Below, one piece after another: positions 40,038 through 48,764 of a stretch of 64,000 bases of DNA. The notes under the pieces were generated by a model. That model had not been told where the DNA came from, made no database searches, and was given only the letters and a program-made list of their open reading frames with translations. The position numbers and the translations under genes are program-made. This DNA is from CBDBJQ01 sp965206405. Lineage in GTDB: Bacteria; Pseudomonadota; Alphaproteobacteria; UBA8366. Each line of letters opens with the position of its first letter. Position 1 is the first letter of the stretch. The stretch is taken from NCBI GenBank assembly GCA_965206405.1, contig CBDBJQ010000006.1:682001-746000 (forward strand). Direction: 5' to 3'.

Positions 40038-41425
40038 TCGTAGCGCTCCCGGTAGTGGCGGACGATGTGCAGGGCCATGACGTTGATCACCAGGGTGACG
40101 AGAAACAGGACCAGACCAAGAGCGAAGGCGGCCAGGGTTTTCGGGCTGTCGAACTCCTGGTCGCCGACCAGCAAGGTGACGATCTGGACGGTGACGGTGG
40201 TCACCGCCTCGAAGGGGTTGGCGCTCAGCTTGGCGCTCAGCCCGGCGGCCATGACGACAATCATGGTTTCGCCGATGGCCCGCGAGACCGCCAGCAGGAT
40301 GCTGCTGATGATGCCGGGAAGCGCAGCCGGCAAGACCACCTGGCGAATGGTCTCCGACTGGGTGGCGCCGACGCCGTAGGAACCCTCCCGCAGGGCGTCT
40401 GGAACCGCGGTGATGACGTCGTCGGACAGCGAGGAGATGAACGGAATCAGCATTATGCCAAGGACAATGCCGGCGGCGAGAGCGCTCTCGGAAGAGATCG
40501 TGAGACCGATATCGGCGCCGACGGAGCGGAACAGGGGCGCGACCGTTAACGCCGCGAAGAAGCCGTAGACGACCGTCGGGATGCCAGCGAGGATCTCGAG
40601 AATGGGCTTGGCCACCGTCCGGAAGGCCGACGAGGCGTATTCGGCCATGTAGATTGCGGCGAATAGCCCGATCGGCACCGCGACGATCATGGCGATGGTG
40701 CTGATCATCAGGGTGCCGGCAAAGATCGGTACCGCGCCGAAACTGCCACTGGCTGCGACCTGGTCTGAACGCAACGCGATCTGCGGGCTCCACTCGGTGC
40801 CGAAAAGGAACTCCGTGATCGGAACCTGCTCGAAGAATCGCAAGGCCTCGAACAGGAGAGAAAGGATGATGCCGATCGTTGTGAGAATCGCGATGGCGGC
40901 GGCGGCGGCGAGGAGGCTGGTGACGATTTTCTCGACCGCGTTGCGGGCCCACATCCCCGGCGCGACGAGACGACGGCTGAAGGCAAGGCCGGCAACGGCA
41001 ACAGCGAGGGTGCCGGCGGCCATCAGCCAGATGCCGGTATCCTGAAGGCGGCTGTAGTGTTCGGCGTGAAAGGCGAGATTGACGCCCGTATCGCCCGCAC
41101 CGCTGCTCGCGATGTCGCCGGCGGCGATGTTGCGGATGTCGTTGACCAGCAAGCCGAGCTGGTCTTCAGGTAGGCCACGCACGGCATCGGGCAGGCCGGC
41201 AGTGACCATCGCGGCGATCACGGCGTCTTCGCAGGAGACCCAGACTGCGAACAGCAGAAGCGCGGGCAGGCCACACCACAAGGCGACGAAATATCCGTAA
41301 TAGCCGGGGGTCGAGTGTAGTTCGCGGATGCGGCCGCCGACAGTAGTAACAGCGCGCGCTCGGCCGAGACAGAAGCCGATCACGGTCAGGCCGAGAAGAA
41401 CAAGTAAGACGATGAAGATTTGCAT
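40034..41425 (-). CDS. pstC: Phosphate ABC transporter permease PstC (extended form)
   Basis: 463 aa membrane protein. N-terminal helix MQIFIVLLVLLGLTVIGFCLG, a loop region, then the permease core with ALREGSYGVGATQSETIRQVVLP as the coupling loop. Longer than enterobacterial PstC by an N-terminal extension. It begins 83 bp after pstS and overlaps pstA by 4 bp. Confidence 0.92.
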   Translation of the reverse strand: MQIFIVLLVLLGLTVIGFCLGRARAVTTVGGRIRELHSTPGYYGYFVALWCGLPALLLFAVWVSCEDAVIAAMVTAGLPDAVRGLPEDQLGLLVNDIRNIAAGDIASSGAGDTGVNLAFHAEHYSRLQDTGIWLMAAGTLAVAVAGLAFSRRLVAPGMWARNAVEKIVTSLLAAAAAIAILTTIGIILSLLFEALRFFEQVPITEFLFGTEWSPQIALRSDQVAASGSFGAVPIFAGTLMISTIAMIVAVPIGLFAAIYMAEYASSAFRTVAKPILEILAGIPTVVYGFFAALTVAPLFRSVGADIGLTISSESALAAGIVLGIMLIPFISSLSDDVITAVPDALREGSYGVGATQSETIRQVVLPAALPGIISSILLAVSRAIGETMIVVMAAGLSAKLSANPFEAVTTVTVQIVTLLVGDQEFDSPKTLAAFALGLVLFLVTLVINVMALHIVRHYRERYE

Positions 41426-41508
41426 GCGGATCCGGCGATCACCATAGACGATCCCGGCCGGTGCAGGGCGCTGGTCGGGCCGGGATCAACTGTGATGCGT
41501 GTTCGGCG

Positions 41509-42570
41509 CTACATGGCAAGGTTGGAGAGCGAGATGGTGTTGCGAAGAAACTTTTTCCGCTCTTCCTCGGGCATGGGGATTAGGCCGCGGTCGGTCAGGT
41601 AGCCGTCCGGCCCCCAGGTGCCCTCGGCGGTGAACTCGGCCATATACTCGCGCAGTCCGGGGATTGTTCCGACATGGGCGCCCTTGACGTAGAAGAAGAG
41701 CGGGCGGGACACTGCGTATTTGCGCGCGGCGATGTTCTCGAACAGCGGGGTGACACCGTTGACCCGGCTGCCGCGAATCTTGTCGGCGTTCTGGTCGAGA
41801 AAACTGTAGCCGAAAACACCGAATGCCGACGGGTTGGCGTCGAGCTTTTGGACGATGAGATTGTCGTTCTCGCCTGCCTCGATATAGGCACCGTCCTCGC
41901 GGATGCTGCGGCAGATCGCCTTGTAGGTTTTCTTGTTCTTCTTCTTTATCGCCTTGAGGTGACTGAAGGTCTTGCAGCCGCCCTCGATGGCGAGTTCATT
42001 GAAGGCATCGCGGGTGCCCGAAGTCGGCGGCGGTCCGAGAACCTCGATGCGGGCATTCGGCAGCGAGGCGTCGATATCGCTCCACTTCTTGTAGGGATTG
42101 TCGACCAGCTTGCCACCTTCACGGCCGCCCTCCGGCACCTGCCGGCCAAGAGCGAGGAACAGCTGTTGCAGCGTGATTGCCATCTCCGGCGCCTTGTTCG
42201 AGTTGGCGAGGATGATGCCGTCATAGCCGATCTTGACCTCGACGATATTCTTGACGCCATTCTTGTGGCACTTGCTGACCTCGGACTTCTTGATGCGGCG
42301 CGAAGCGTTGGTGATATCGGGGTGGCTGATGCCGATGCCCTTGCAGAAGAGTTTGAGGCCGCCGCCGGATCCGGTCGCTTCGATCTTCGGGGTCTTGAAC
42401 GCAGTCGATTTGCCGAAGCGTTCGGCAACGACGGTGGCAAAGGGATACACCGTCGAGGAGCCGACGATGTTGATCCGGTCGCGGGCCGAGGCCGTGCCGG
42501 CCACAGAGGCCATGCCAAGGGCGAGGGTGATGGCGGTGGCTATGGAAATTGCGAGAGAGACTTTTCTCAT
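41509..42570 (-). CDS. pstS: Phosphate ABC transporter substrate-binding protein PstS
   Basis: 353 aa. Signal peptide of about 29 residues ending TASA-R. The mature protein begins INIVGSSTVYPF and has the phosphate-binding motifs ATGSGGGLKLFCKG and GTRDAF. Captures periplasmic phosphate for PstCAB. A three-part Pho box lies about 87 bp upstream of the ATG. Confidence 0.94.
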   Translation of the reverse strand: MRKVSLAISIATAITLALGMASVAGTASARDRINIVGSSTVYPFATVVAERFGKSTAFKTPKIEATGSGGGLKLFCKGIGISHPDITNASRRIKKSEVSKCHKNGVKNIVEVKIGYDGIILANSNKAPEMAITLQQLFLALGRQVPEGGREGGKLVDNPYKKWSDIDASLPNARIEVLGPPPTSGTRDAFNELAIEGGCKTFSHLKAIKKKNKKTYKAICRSIREDGAYIEAGENDNLIVQKLDANPSAFGVFGYSFLDQNADKIRGSRVNGVTPLFENIAARKYAVSRPLFFYVKGAHVGTIPGLREYMAEFTAEGTWGPDGYLTDRGLIPMPEEERKKFLRNTISLSNLAM

Positions 42571-42656
42571 TCCAGAGAATCTCCCGGAGATTGTCTCATT
42601 GCGCCGGCGCCAGCGTGGCGTCGCGGCGCATCCTAGCCTTTCTTGCCGTCAGCATT

Positions 42657-42685
42657 ATGACGGCGATGTTACGATTCCGTGACAA
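42657..42685 (-). promoter_or_regulatory. Triple Pho box upstream of pstS
   Basis: On the minus strand three heptamers related to CTGTCAT follow at exact 11-bp steps: TTGTCAC (42685-42679), TCGTAAC (42674-42668) and CCGTCAT (42663-42657). Eleven-bp-spaced direct repeats are the PhoB recognition pattern. Orientation and distance fit activation of pstS. Confidence 0.75.
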
Positions 42686-42700
42686 TTTCCCATGCGGTAT

Positions 42701-42748
42701 TTTCCGCAGTGTTTTCCGCAGTGTTTTCCGCAGTGTTTTCCGTAATGT
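42701..42748. repeat. 12-bp tandem repeat, four copies
   Basis: TTTCCGCAGTGT is present three times exactly and a fourth time with two changes, between the Pho box and the 3' end of phoR. Confidence 0.9.
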
Positions 42749-42770
42749 TGTTTTGAATGTTGTTTTGCCC

Positions 42771-43853
42771 TCATCCGGCGGTCTCGTCGGGTGCATTTTC
42801 CGCACTGGCGGTCGGCAGGAAAACCGTGAACACGCTGCCCTCTCCGGGCGTGCTGCGGATGGCCAGGTGGCCCCGGTGGCGGTTGACGATGTGCTTGACG
42901 ATCGCGAGGCCGAGCCCGGCGCCGCCCTCGGTGCGTGAGCGCCCTCTATCGATCCGGTAGAACCGTTCGGTGAGGCGAGGCAGGTGCTCCGGTGCCATCC
43001 CGCGCCCGGAATCCGAAACCTCGACGGCGATACCGGAGCCGCCCGCTTCGGGAATGCGGTCGAGGGCGCGGGCAGAAATCCGGATCCGAGCCTCCTTGCC
43101 GGCATGGGTGTGGGCATTGTCGACGAGGTTGTCGAACACCTGGGTGAGTTCGTCCGGATCAGCCACGGCCTGCGGCAAGGATGCCTCGACCGCAACCGGA
43201 ATCGTTACGCCGGCCCGTGCTCCGGAAATCCTGGCAACGTCGTTGAGGAGAATATCGATGTCGACGGCTTCGCGCGGAGCCACGTGCTCGCGCGCCTCAA
43301 TTCGGGACAGCGAAAGCAAATCGCTCACGAGTCGGGACATGCGACTGGCTTCGCGACCCATGGTAGTGAGGAATCGATCGCGCGCCGCCGTGTCGTCCCG
43401 CGCCGTGGTGCGGAGGGTTTCGATGAAGCCGGTCAGCGAGGCGAGCGGCGACCGCAACTCGTGGCTGGCATTGGCCACGAACTCGGTCAGGGTCTTGCGC
43501 GCGTGATCCTGTGCGGTGATGTCGCGCAGGGAAACAACCACCCTGGCGTCACCGGGAGCGTCGGGAGGCAGTGCCGCGGCGTGCACATCAAAGGCCTGGC
43601 GGACGGCGGCGTGGATGACTGCAGTGGTGCGGTGGTATGCAGCACCCCCGAGGACGGCGTCGACGGCGGCGAGGATATCGGGCTGGCGCAATGCAAGGGC
43701 AAGCGGCCGGCCAACCGGATTGTCGCCGAGCATTCTGGCGGCGGCCCTGTTGGCGGCGATGATTTTCTGCTGGCTGTCGACGAGCAGGATGCTGTCGGGA
43801 AGCGCATCGAGGATGGCCACGCCGGTGGCACCAGAAAGCGGGCCGAGACTCAT
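42771..43853 (-). CDS. phoR: Phosphate regulon sensor histidine kinase PhoR, apparently soluble
   Basis: 360 aa. A PAS domain starts at once (AILDALPDSILLVDSQQKI), then the H-box FVANASHELRSPLASLTGF with the phospho-acceptor His. N, G1 and G2 boxes follow (VFDNLVDNAHTHA, VSDSGRGMA, GGAGLGLAIVKHI). It phosphorylates PhoB. No hydrophobic segment precedes the PAS domain, so unlike classical PhoR it should be cytosolic or peripheral. The start ATG lies inside a 14-bp repeat array of overlapping mini-ORFs. The pst genes follow. Confidence 0.9.
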   Translation of the reverse strand: MSLGPLSGATGVAILDALPDSILLVDSQQKIIAANRAAARMLGDNPVGRPLALALRQPDILAAVDAVLGGAAYHRTTAVIHAAVRQAFDVHAAALPPDAPGDARVVVSLRDITAQDHARKTLTEFVANASHELRSPLASLTGFIETLRTTARDDTAARDRFLTTMGREASRMSRLVSDLLSLSRIEAREHVAPREAVDIDILLNDVARISGARAGVTIPVAVEASLPQAVADPDELTQVFDNLVDNAHTHAGKEARIRISARALDRIPEAGGSGIAVEVSDSGRGMAPEHLPRLTERFYRIDRGRSRTEGGAGLGLAIVKHIVNRHRGHLAIRSTPGEGSVFTVFLPTASAENAPDETAG

Positions 43854-43909
43854 TGACTGAGACTCATTGACTGAGACTCATTGACTGAGACTCATTGGTT
43901 GAGACCCAT
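43845..43909 (-). promoter_or_regulatory. 14-bp repeat array of overlapping mini-ORFs leading into phoR
   Basis: GAGACTCATTGACT repeats at 43845, 43859 and 43873, with a degenerate fourth copy at 43887 and a partial fifth. On the phoR strand each exact unit reads ATG-AGT-CTC-AGT-CAA-TGA (MSLSQ stop), and each TGA overlaps the next ATG as ATGA. The last stop overlaps the phoR ATG at 43853. Copies are 14 bp, so consecutive ATGs lie in different frames. Could couple or dilute initiation at phoR; copy-number change would alter it. Confidence 0.75.
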
Positions 43910-44055
43910 TCTTGAGGTTGATTGTTTCGGACCCGGGCTTGAGGCACCGGTTCCCGGGCATTAGCATGCCGCGCTTCGTTCGGGCGGTTTCCCTGGGCGT
44001 GACGCTCTTGAGCCCGATGTGTTCGGGCACGGATTCTTGCAGGAAACGGGACGAT

Positions 44056-44340
44056 ATGGCGGAAAACGCAGAAGACATATTTCCAGAGGGAGAAGGCCAG
44101 GCGGTTCCTGTTGCCGGGGATGGTCAGTTGCGCGATTTTATCGAGCGCATCGAGAGCCTTGAGGACGAGAAGGCGGAGGTCGCGGGCGCCGTGCGCGAAG
44201 TCTACGCGGAAGCCAAGCTTTCCGGCTACGATCCGAAAATCATCCGCCAGGTCGTGCGGCTGAGGAAGATGGAAACTGTCGATCGTCAGGAGCAGGAGGC
44301 GCTGCTCGACGCCTATATGGCCGCTCTCGGCATGAGCTGA
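44056..44340 (+). CDS. gapR: Nucleoid-associated protein GapR (DUF2312)
   Basis: 94 aa. The family core is clear: DGQLRDFIERIESLEDEKAEV, REVYAEAKLSGYD, then RLRKMETVDRQEQEALLDAYM ending in LGMS. GapR encircles overtwisted DNA ahead of replication forks and RNA polymerase and is almost confined to Alphaproteobacteria. ATG 44056 follows AGGAAACGGGA. Divergent from phoR. Confidence 0.92.
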   Translation: MAENAEDIFPEGEGQAVPVAGDGQLRDFIERIESLEDEKAEVAGAVREVYAEAKLSGYDPKIIRQVVRLRKMETVDRQEQEALLDAYMAALGMS

Positions 44341-44350
44341 GACCGGCACG

Positions 44351-44378
44351 GCGGCGCCCGTTGGCACGCCGCTTTTTT
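44351..44378 (+). terminator. Rho-independent terminator after gapR
   Basis: GCGGCG (44351-44356) pairs with CGCCGC (44367-44372), followed directly by TTTTTT. It lies 11 bp after the gapR stop codon. Confidence 0.75.
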
Positions 44379-44402
44379 GCCTGTGGTTTCTTTGTCTGCC
44401 CC

Positions 44403-44729
44403 CTATTCGTCTGCCGCCATTGAACTGCGGAGCTGCGTGAGCTGCTCGGGCGAAGCCTGGCCCTGGTGTTTTTTCTTCCACTCCGCGTAAGGCATGCCGT
44501 AGACGATCTCGCGCACGTCCTCATACTCGAGGCCGATCCCGCGCTCCTCGGCTGCTGCCTTGTACCATTTCGAGAGGCAGTTCCTGCAGAATCCGGACAG
44601 GTTCATCAGGTCGATGTTCTGAACGTCGGTACGTTCTCGCAGATGATCAACCAGCGTGCGGAAGGCCGCGGCCTCGAGTTCGGTGCGTGTTTTGTCGTCG
44701 ATCGCGGGAGGTGTGGACGGGGCGGTCAT
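44403..44729 (-). CDS. DUF1244 family protein
   Basis: 108 aa. The conserved core reads FRTLVDHLRERTDVQNIDLMNLSGFCRNCLSKWY, with two cysteines in CRNC, then DVREIVYGMPYAEWK. These are the DUF1244 hallmarks, a small domain common in alpha- and gammaproteobacteria with no assigned function. The C-terminal extension (QASPEQLTQLRSS) is less conserved. Convergent with gapR. Confidence 0.88.
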   Translation of the reverse strand: MTAPSTPPAIDDKTRTELEAAAFRTLVDHLRERTDVQNIDLMNLSGFCRNCLSKWYKAAAEERGIGLEYEDVREIVYGMPYAEWKKKHQGQASPEQLTQLRSSMAADE

Positions 44730-44893
44730 GGGATCGGTCTCCGGTCAGCCTGAGGCGGACATCGCCGCCTCGTCGATACCAGTATGATGGCGATATCGTG
44801 GCTGTGCGGCAAGCCGGGAAACCCCGGGCCGGCGCAGGCAGGGACGCTCAGAAACGTGCAGAGATGCGCTGAACCCCGTGACCGGCCGGATTT

Positions 44894-45712
44894 TCAGGTG
44901 TCGGCGTCCCGGGACAGTGTCGGATCGGACAGCGCCGCCTCGAGATGGTCGGCGAGAAGCCGGGCCCAGCGTGTCGTGCCCGCCTCGTCCTGGAGCAGGT
45001 CCTGGCGCACCTCGATGAGGACATTGGGGATCCCGGCGGCGACAGCGTGGGTCTGGATCGTGTAACCGCGGGCGCTGGCGCCCGAATAGGGCTTGTTGTC
45101 GCCGACAACGACGTCCGGTATCTCCGCGAGATCGGCAAGCAGCCGGTCAGCGAAGCGACGATCGGCATCCGAGGAGAGGATGCCGAGATGCCAGGGACGG
45201 TCGTAACCGTCCATGTGCGGGGTGTAGCTGTGCAGGGAGATCAGGGCCGGTGCCGCGTTCACTGCCTGCCGCTGCCGAAGGAGATCATCGAGAGCGTCGT
45301 GATAGGGAGTGAATATCTCCTTGATCCGCGCATCCCGATCCTTGACTCCGAGATCGGCGTTCCCCGGGACCGCAACCCCGTCGCTGACAGCGCAGATCGA
45401 GGTCGAATCCTCGATGCTGCGGTTGCAGTCGATCACAAGGCGGCTGTAGTTGGCGAGAATGGCGGTGGTGTTGAGCAGGGATGCGATCTGGGTGACCAAC
45501 CCGAGAATGCCGATGTCATAGGCGATGTGCTGGCCAAGCTCGGCCGGGCCAAGACCGAGAGTGCCCAGTGCGCGCGGGATCGCAACGCCGGCATGGTCGC
45601 AACAGATCAGGTGGCGCGGGTCCCCGTCGGGATTGACGATGTCGAAAGCGGGCGGATCACCGGGGCCGATCAGCTCTGGCGCACGCGGTTCCTGTTCTGG
45701 GGATGCCAGCAT
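44894..45712 (-). CDS. N-formylglutamate amidohydrolase family protein
   Basis: 272 aa. Family motifs are CDHAG near residue 40, NYSRLVIDCNR, SLHSYTP and IEVRQDLL. These belong to the FGase family related to zinc carboxypeptidases (His/Glu metal ligands likely in CDHA and SLHSY). Such enzymes release formate and glutamate in histidine degradation, but no hut genes are nearby, so another N-acyl substrate is possible. Confidence 0.82.
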   Translation of the reverse strand: MLASPEQEPRAPELIGPGDPPAFDIVNPDGDPRHLICCDHAGVAIPRALGTLGLGPAELGQHIAYDIGILGLVTQIASLLNTTAILANYSRLVIDCNRSIEDSTSICAVSDGVAVPGNADLGVKDRDARIKEIFTPYHDALDDLLRQRQAVNAAPALISLHSYTPHMDGYDRPWHLGILSSDADRRFADRLLADLAEIPDVVVGDNKPYSGASARGYTIQTHAVAAGIPNVLIEVRQDLLQDEAGTTRWARLLADHLEAALSDPTLSRDADT

Positions 45713-45829
45713 GACCGGGAGACTATATTGCGCTATCCGGCAACGTCCACGCCTCTCTGCTCTCGCTTCTTCTCTCTCGCTTCCCCGGGCTGGCCATCTG
45801 ACGGACCCAGGCTATCCTCTTCGGCTGTC

Positions 45830-46399
45830 ATGAACGGTGCTTCGACGATTTCGCCGCCTGCTGCTGGCCATCGCTATCCTGTTGCAAGTTTGCGGGGGGA
45901 TTATGTGCGGGCTGTGATCGGCATGCTGGTCACTGGACCGTTGCTGATTGGCGCCAGCGCAGTACCGGTGGCTTTTGTGATCGCTCTCGTCGTTTTCCTG
46001 ATGTTTCTCGGCTTCGTGCTCCAGACCCTGTGGCGTCAGTTCACGGTGATCACGGTCGAGGAGCGCGGTCTTATCGTCTCCGGGCCGTGGGTTCGCCGCA
46101 TGGCCTGGGGTGATATTCGCAAGGTTCGTCTGAAGTACTTTTCGACCAAGAAAAGCCGGACCGAAGGCTGGATGGAGATGATCCTCCAGGGTGACGGTCG
46201 CCGAAAGTTGCGCATTGGCTCGAATCTTGAGGGTTTTGACGAGGTGGCCACAGCCGTTGCCCGAAACGTCGAGGCGCATGGCGTGGTCATCGACGAGATC
46301 AGCGTTGAGAACTTTAACGGACTCGGCATCGAGACGAAGTCGCCAGGCTTGCCCGAAGCGGCAAAAAAGGTGAACATCCAGCCCCCTTCCGAATTCTGA
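45830..46399 (+). CDS. Small membrane protein with bacterial PH-like domain, function unknown
   Basis: About 189 aa from ATG 45830. Two hydrophobic helices (IGMLVTGPLLIGASAVPVAF, then VVFLMFLGFVLQTLW) are followed by a soluble C-terminal domain in which TVITVEERGLIVSG...WGDIRKVRL resembles bacterial PH domains (beta strands then helix). The start is uncertain: no good RBS precedes 45830, and the GTG in RGDYVRAV after GGGGGA is an alternative. Divergent from the amidohydrolase gene. Confidence 0.55.
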   Translation: MNGASTISPPAAGHRYPVASLRGDYVRAVIGMLVTGPLLIGASAVPVAFVIALVVFLMFLGFVLQTLWRQFTVITVEERGLIVSGPWVRRMAWGDIRKVRLKYFSTKKSRTEGWMEMILQGDGRRKLRIGSNLEGFDEVATAVARNVEAHGVVIDEISVENFNGLGIETKSPGLPEAAKKVNIQPPSEF

Positions 46400-46514
46400 A
46401 AGCGGCGGCCGGAGGCACCGAAGAACCTCGTTGCGGCTTTGAAGCAGCGAGGCATGATTGATACTGTCCCGGCACCGTTGCCGGGTTGCCGGCCTGACGC
46501 GGGAAGGGGTATTC

Positions 46515-48104
46515 ATGGCGGTCTACGATTATGTTGTCGTCGGCGCAGGGTCGGCCGGTTGTGTCATTGCCGGACGCCTGACCAAGGATCCGAACGTCTC
46601 GGTATTGCTACTCGAGGCCGGTGGACCGGACAGGAATCTGTGGATTCACGTTCCGGCCGGCTACATGAAGACGATGTCGGATCCTGGTGTGAACTGGCTC
46701 TTCGACAGCGAACCCGAGGAAAACACCTACAATCGCTCGATCCCGATCCCTCGCGGCAAGGTCATCGGTGGGTCGAGCTCGATCAATGGCATGCTCTATG
46801 TGCGCGGGCAGGCCCGGGACTACGATATCTGGGCCCAGCTCGGAAACCGCGGCTGGTCCTATGAGGACGTGCTACCGTATTTTCGCAAATCAGAGCATCG
46901 CGAGAACAACACTTCTTCTTATCACGGCACTGGCGGCCCGCTGAACGTCACCGATCTGCAGGACACCCATCCGATTCTTGATGCCATGCTCGATGCTGCC
47001 GAGCAAGCGGGATATCCGCGCAATCCCGACTACAACGGCGCTAGCCAGGAAGGCTTCTGCTATTACCAGGTCACCCAGAAGAACGGCCGTCGCTGGAGCA
47101 CCAAGCGGGCCTTTCTCGACCCCGCCCGCCGTCGTCCCAACCTGCGCATCGTCACCAACGCCCAAGCGACCGAAATCTTGTTTGAGGGCAGCCGCGCCGT
47201 TGGCGTTTCCTATGAGGTTCATGGCTTTGCGCGTGCGGCGCGTGCGGCCAAAGAGGTGATTCTTTGCGCCGGGGCGGTGCAATCGCCGCAGTTGCTCGAA
47301 CTCTCTGGCGTCGGTGACCCCGAGATTCTCGGCAATCACGGAATCTCCGTGCGGCACGGTCTGCCGGGAGTCGGCGAGAACTACCAGGATCACTACATCA
47401 GCCGCCTTCAGTGGAAAGTGAGGGAGTCGATCACGCTCAACGAGCAGACGCGCGGTATCCGGCTGGTCGGGCAGATTCTCAAATACGCCGTCTCGGGAGG
47501 CGGCGCGCTCAGTATGCCGGGCGGCATCGTCGGCGGTTTCGTGCGCACTCGGCCCGAGCTCGAGACCCCGGACGTCCAGTACCATGCGGCACATGCCAGC
47601 TTTGAGGATCCGAAGAAGCGGATTCTCGATTCACATCCGGGCATGACGATGGGTCCCTGTCAGCTTCGGCCCGAAAGCCGGGGCTCGATCCATATCCGCT
47701 CTGCTGACCCTTATGCAGCACCTGCGATCCGGCCTAATTTTCTCGCCGAGCAGACCGACAGGGATGCCCATGTTGCCGGTCTCAGGATCGCCCGCAAGAT
47801 CATCGAATCGCCGGCCATGCATCGCTTCCGGGAATCGGAAATTCTGCCGGGGCCGGATTGCCGGAGCGATGACGAGCTCCTCGATCATGCCCGGCGAACC
47901 GGCGCGACGGTCTATCATCCGGCCGGGACCTGCAAAATGGGGGATGACCCGATGGCAGTCGTTGACAGCGAGTTGCGCGTCCATGGCTTGCATGGGCTTC
48001 GCGTGGTCGACGCTTCGGTGATGCCGCGCCTGGTTTCGGGCAACACCAATGCGCCGACAATAATGATTGCGGAAAAGGCGGCTGATATGATTCAGGTGGC
48101 CTAA
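46515..48104 (+). CDS. GMC-family FAD oxidoreductase (choline/alcohol dehydrogenase-like)
   Basis: 529 aa. N-terminal FAD motif VVGAGSAGCVIAGRL, the GMC signature GGSSSINGMLYVRGQ, second signature GAVQSPQLLELSGVG, and catalytic His/Asn region in VYHPAGTCKMG and SGNTNAPTIMIAEKAAD. Oxidises a primary or secondary alcohol. Choline dehydrogenase is one member, but neighbouring bet genes are absent, so the substrate is open. ATG 46515 follows GGAAGGGG. Confidence 0.9.
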   Translation: MAVYDYVVVGAGSAGCVIAGRLTKDPNVSVLLLEAGGPDRNLWIHVPAGYMKTMSDPGVNWLFDSEPEENTYNRSIPIPRGKVIGGSSSINGMLYVRGQARDYDIWAQLGNRGWSYEDVLPYFRKSEHRENNTSSYHGTGGPLNVTDLQDTHPILDAMLDAAEQAGYPRNPDYNGASQEGFCYYQVTQKNGRRWSTKRAFLDPARRRPNLRIVTNAQATEILFEGSRAVGVSYEVHGFARAARAAKEVILCAGAVQSPQLLELSGVGDPEILGNHGISVRHGLPGVGENYQDHYISRLQWKVRESITLNEQTRGIRLVGQILKYAVSGGGALSMPGGIVGGFVRTRPELETPDVQYHAAHASFEDPKKRILDSHPGMTMGPCQLRPESRGSIHIRSADPYAAPAIRPNFLAEQTDRDAHVAGLRIARKIIESPAMHRFRESEILPGPDCRSDDELLDHARRTGATVYHPAGTCKMGDDPMAVVDSELRVHGLHGLRVVDASVMPRLVSGNTNAPTIMIAEKAADMIQVA

Positions 48105-48301
48105 TCCGGGTGATCTTAGTCTGTTACATAGCGGCTGCCGCAGGATCTGGTGCGGTATCCGGCGCCGTTGTATCCGCCGGACTCCCCTGCCATCATGTCG
48201 GGAGTGCAAATCGGGGCGCAAAACACACTAGGCCAGGGTTTGGGGTCAAGGTTTGAGGCCGAGGTTAAGACCAGGGCCTGGCGGCCAAAAGGAGCGAGAG
48301 A

Positions 48302-48742
48302 ATGTTGAACTGGAAGGAAATCAGCGCGGAAGAGGCGGAGGCGGATCCAAACTACGGATTCGGTGGCTGGCTGATGGTGTTCTACGTCCTGATCGTGCTG
48401 TGGTGTCTGCACGGCGCTTGGACCCTGCTGTTCGATCCGGATCTGTCGCTGACCCGATCTTACGGCTACACCAATCTGAAAATCATCAAACTTTCCAGTT
48501 TCTTCCAGATTCTGTTCGCCTTGCCGTTCCTCTACCTGGTCGTGCGCCGTCAGCACATCATGCCGAGTGTCGGCATCGCCTGCTTCTCGACCAACTGGAT
48601 GGCATGGTTCGCTCTCGGGATGATTGTGCCCGAGGCACCGTTGCCTTCGATCGTGGTATCGGTGCTGACTCTGGTGATTATTCTGTATCTCAGGCGGTCA
48701 AACCGGGTCAACGTCACTTTCCTGTCTCGCCGCCTCGCCTGA
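48302..48742 (+). CDS. DUF2569-like membrane protein
   Basis: 146 aa with four predicted membrane helices (GGWLMVFYVLIVLWCLHGAW; FFQILFALPFLYLVV; VGIACFSTNWMAWFALGMIV; IVVSVLTLVIILYL). The start FGGWL and spacing resemble DUF2569 proteins, of unknown role. AAAGGAGCGAGAG precedes the ATG. Confidence 0.65.
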   Translation: MLNWKEISAEEAEADPNYGFGGWLMVFYVLIVLWCLHGAWTLLFDPDLSLTRSYGYTNLKIIKLSSFFQILFALPFLYLVVRRQHIMPSVGIACFSTNWMAWFALGMIVPEAPLPSIVVSVLTLVIILYLRRSNRVNVTFLSRRLA

Positions 48743-48764
48743 CAGCCGTACCCACCGCGACAAC

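Noticed and set aside
38712..40952. 746-codon frame containing PstA as one long protein
   Set aside because: The part above 40037 is antisense-like to pstC, while pstA has an ATGA-coupled start with a normal membrane domain.
42701..43909. Regularly spaced repeats as a CRISPR array
   Set aside because: Units of 12-14 bp are directly adjacent without spacers.
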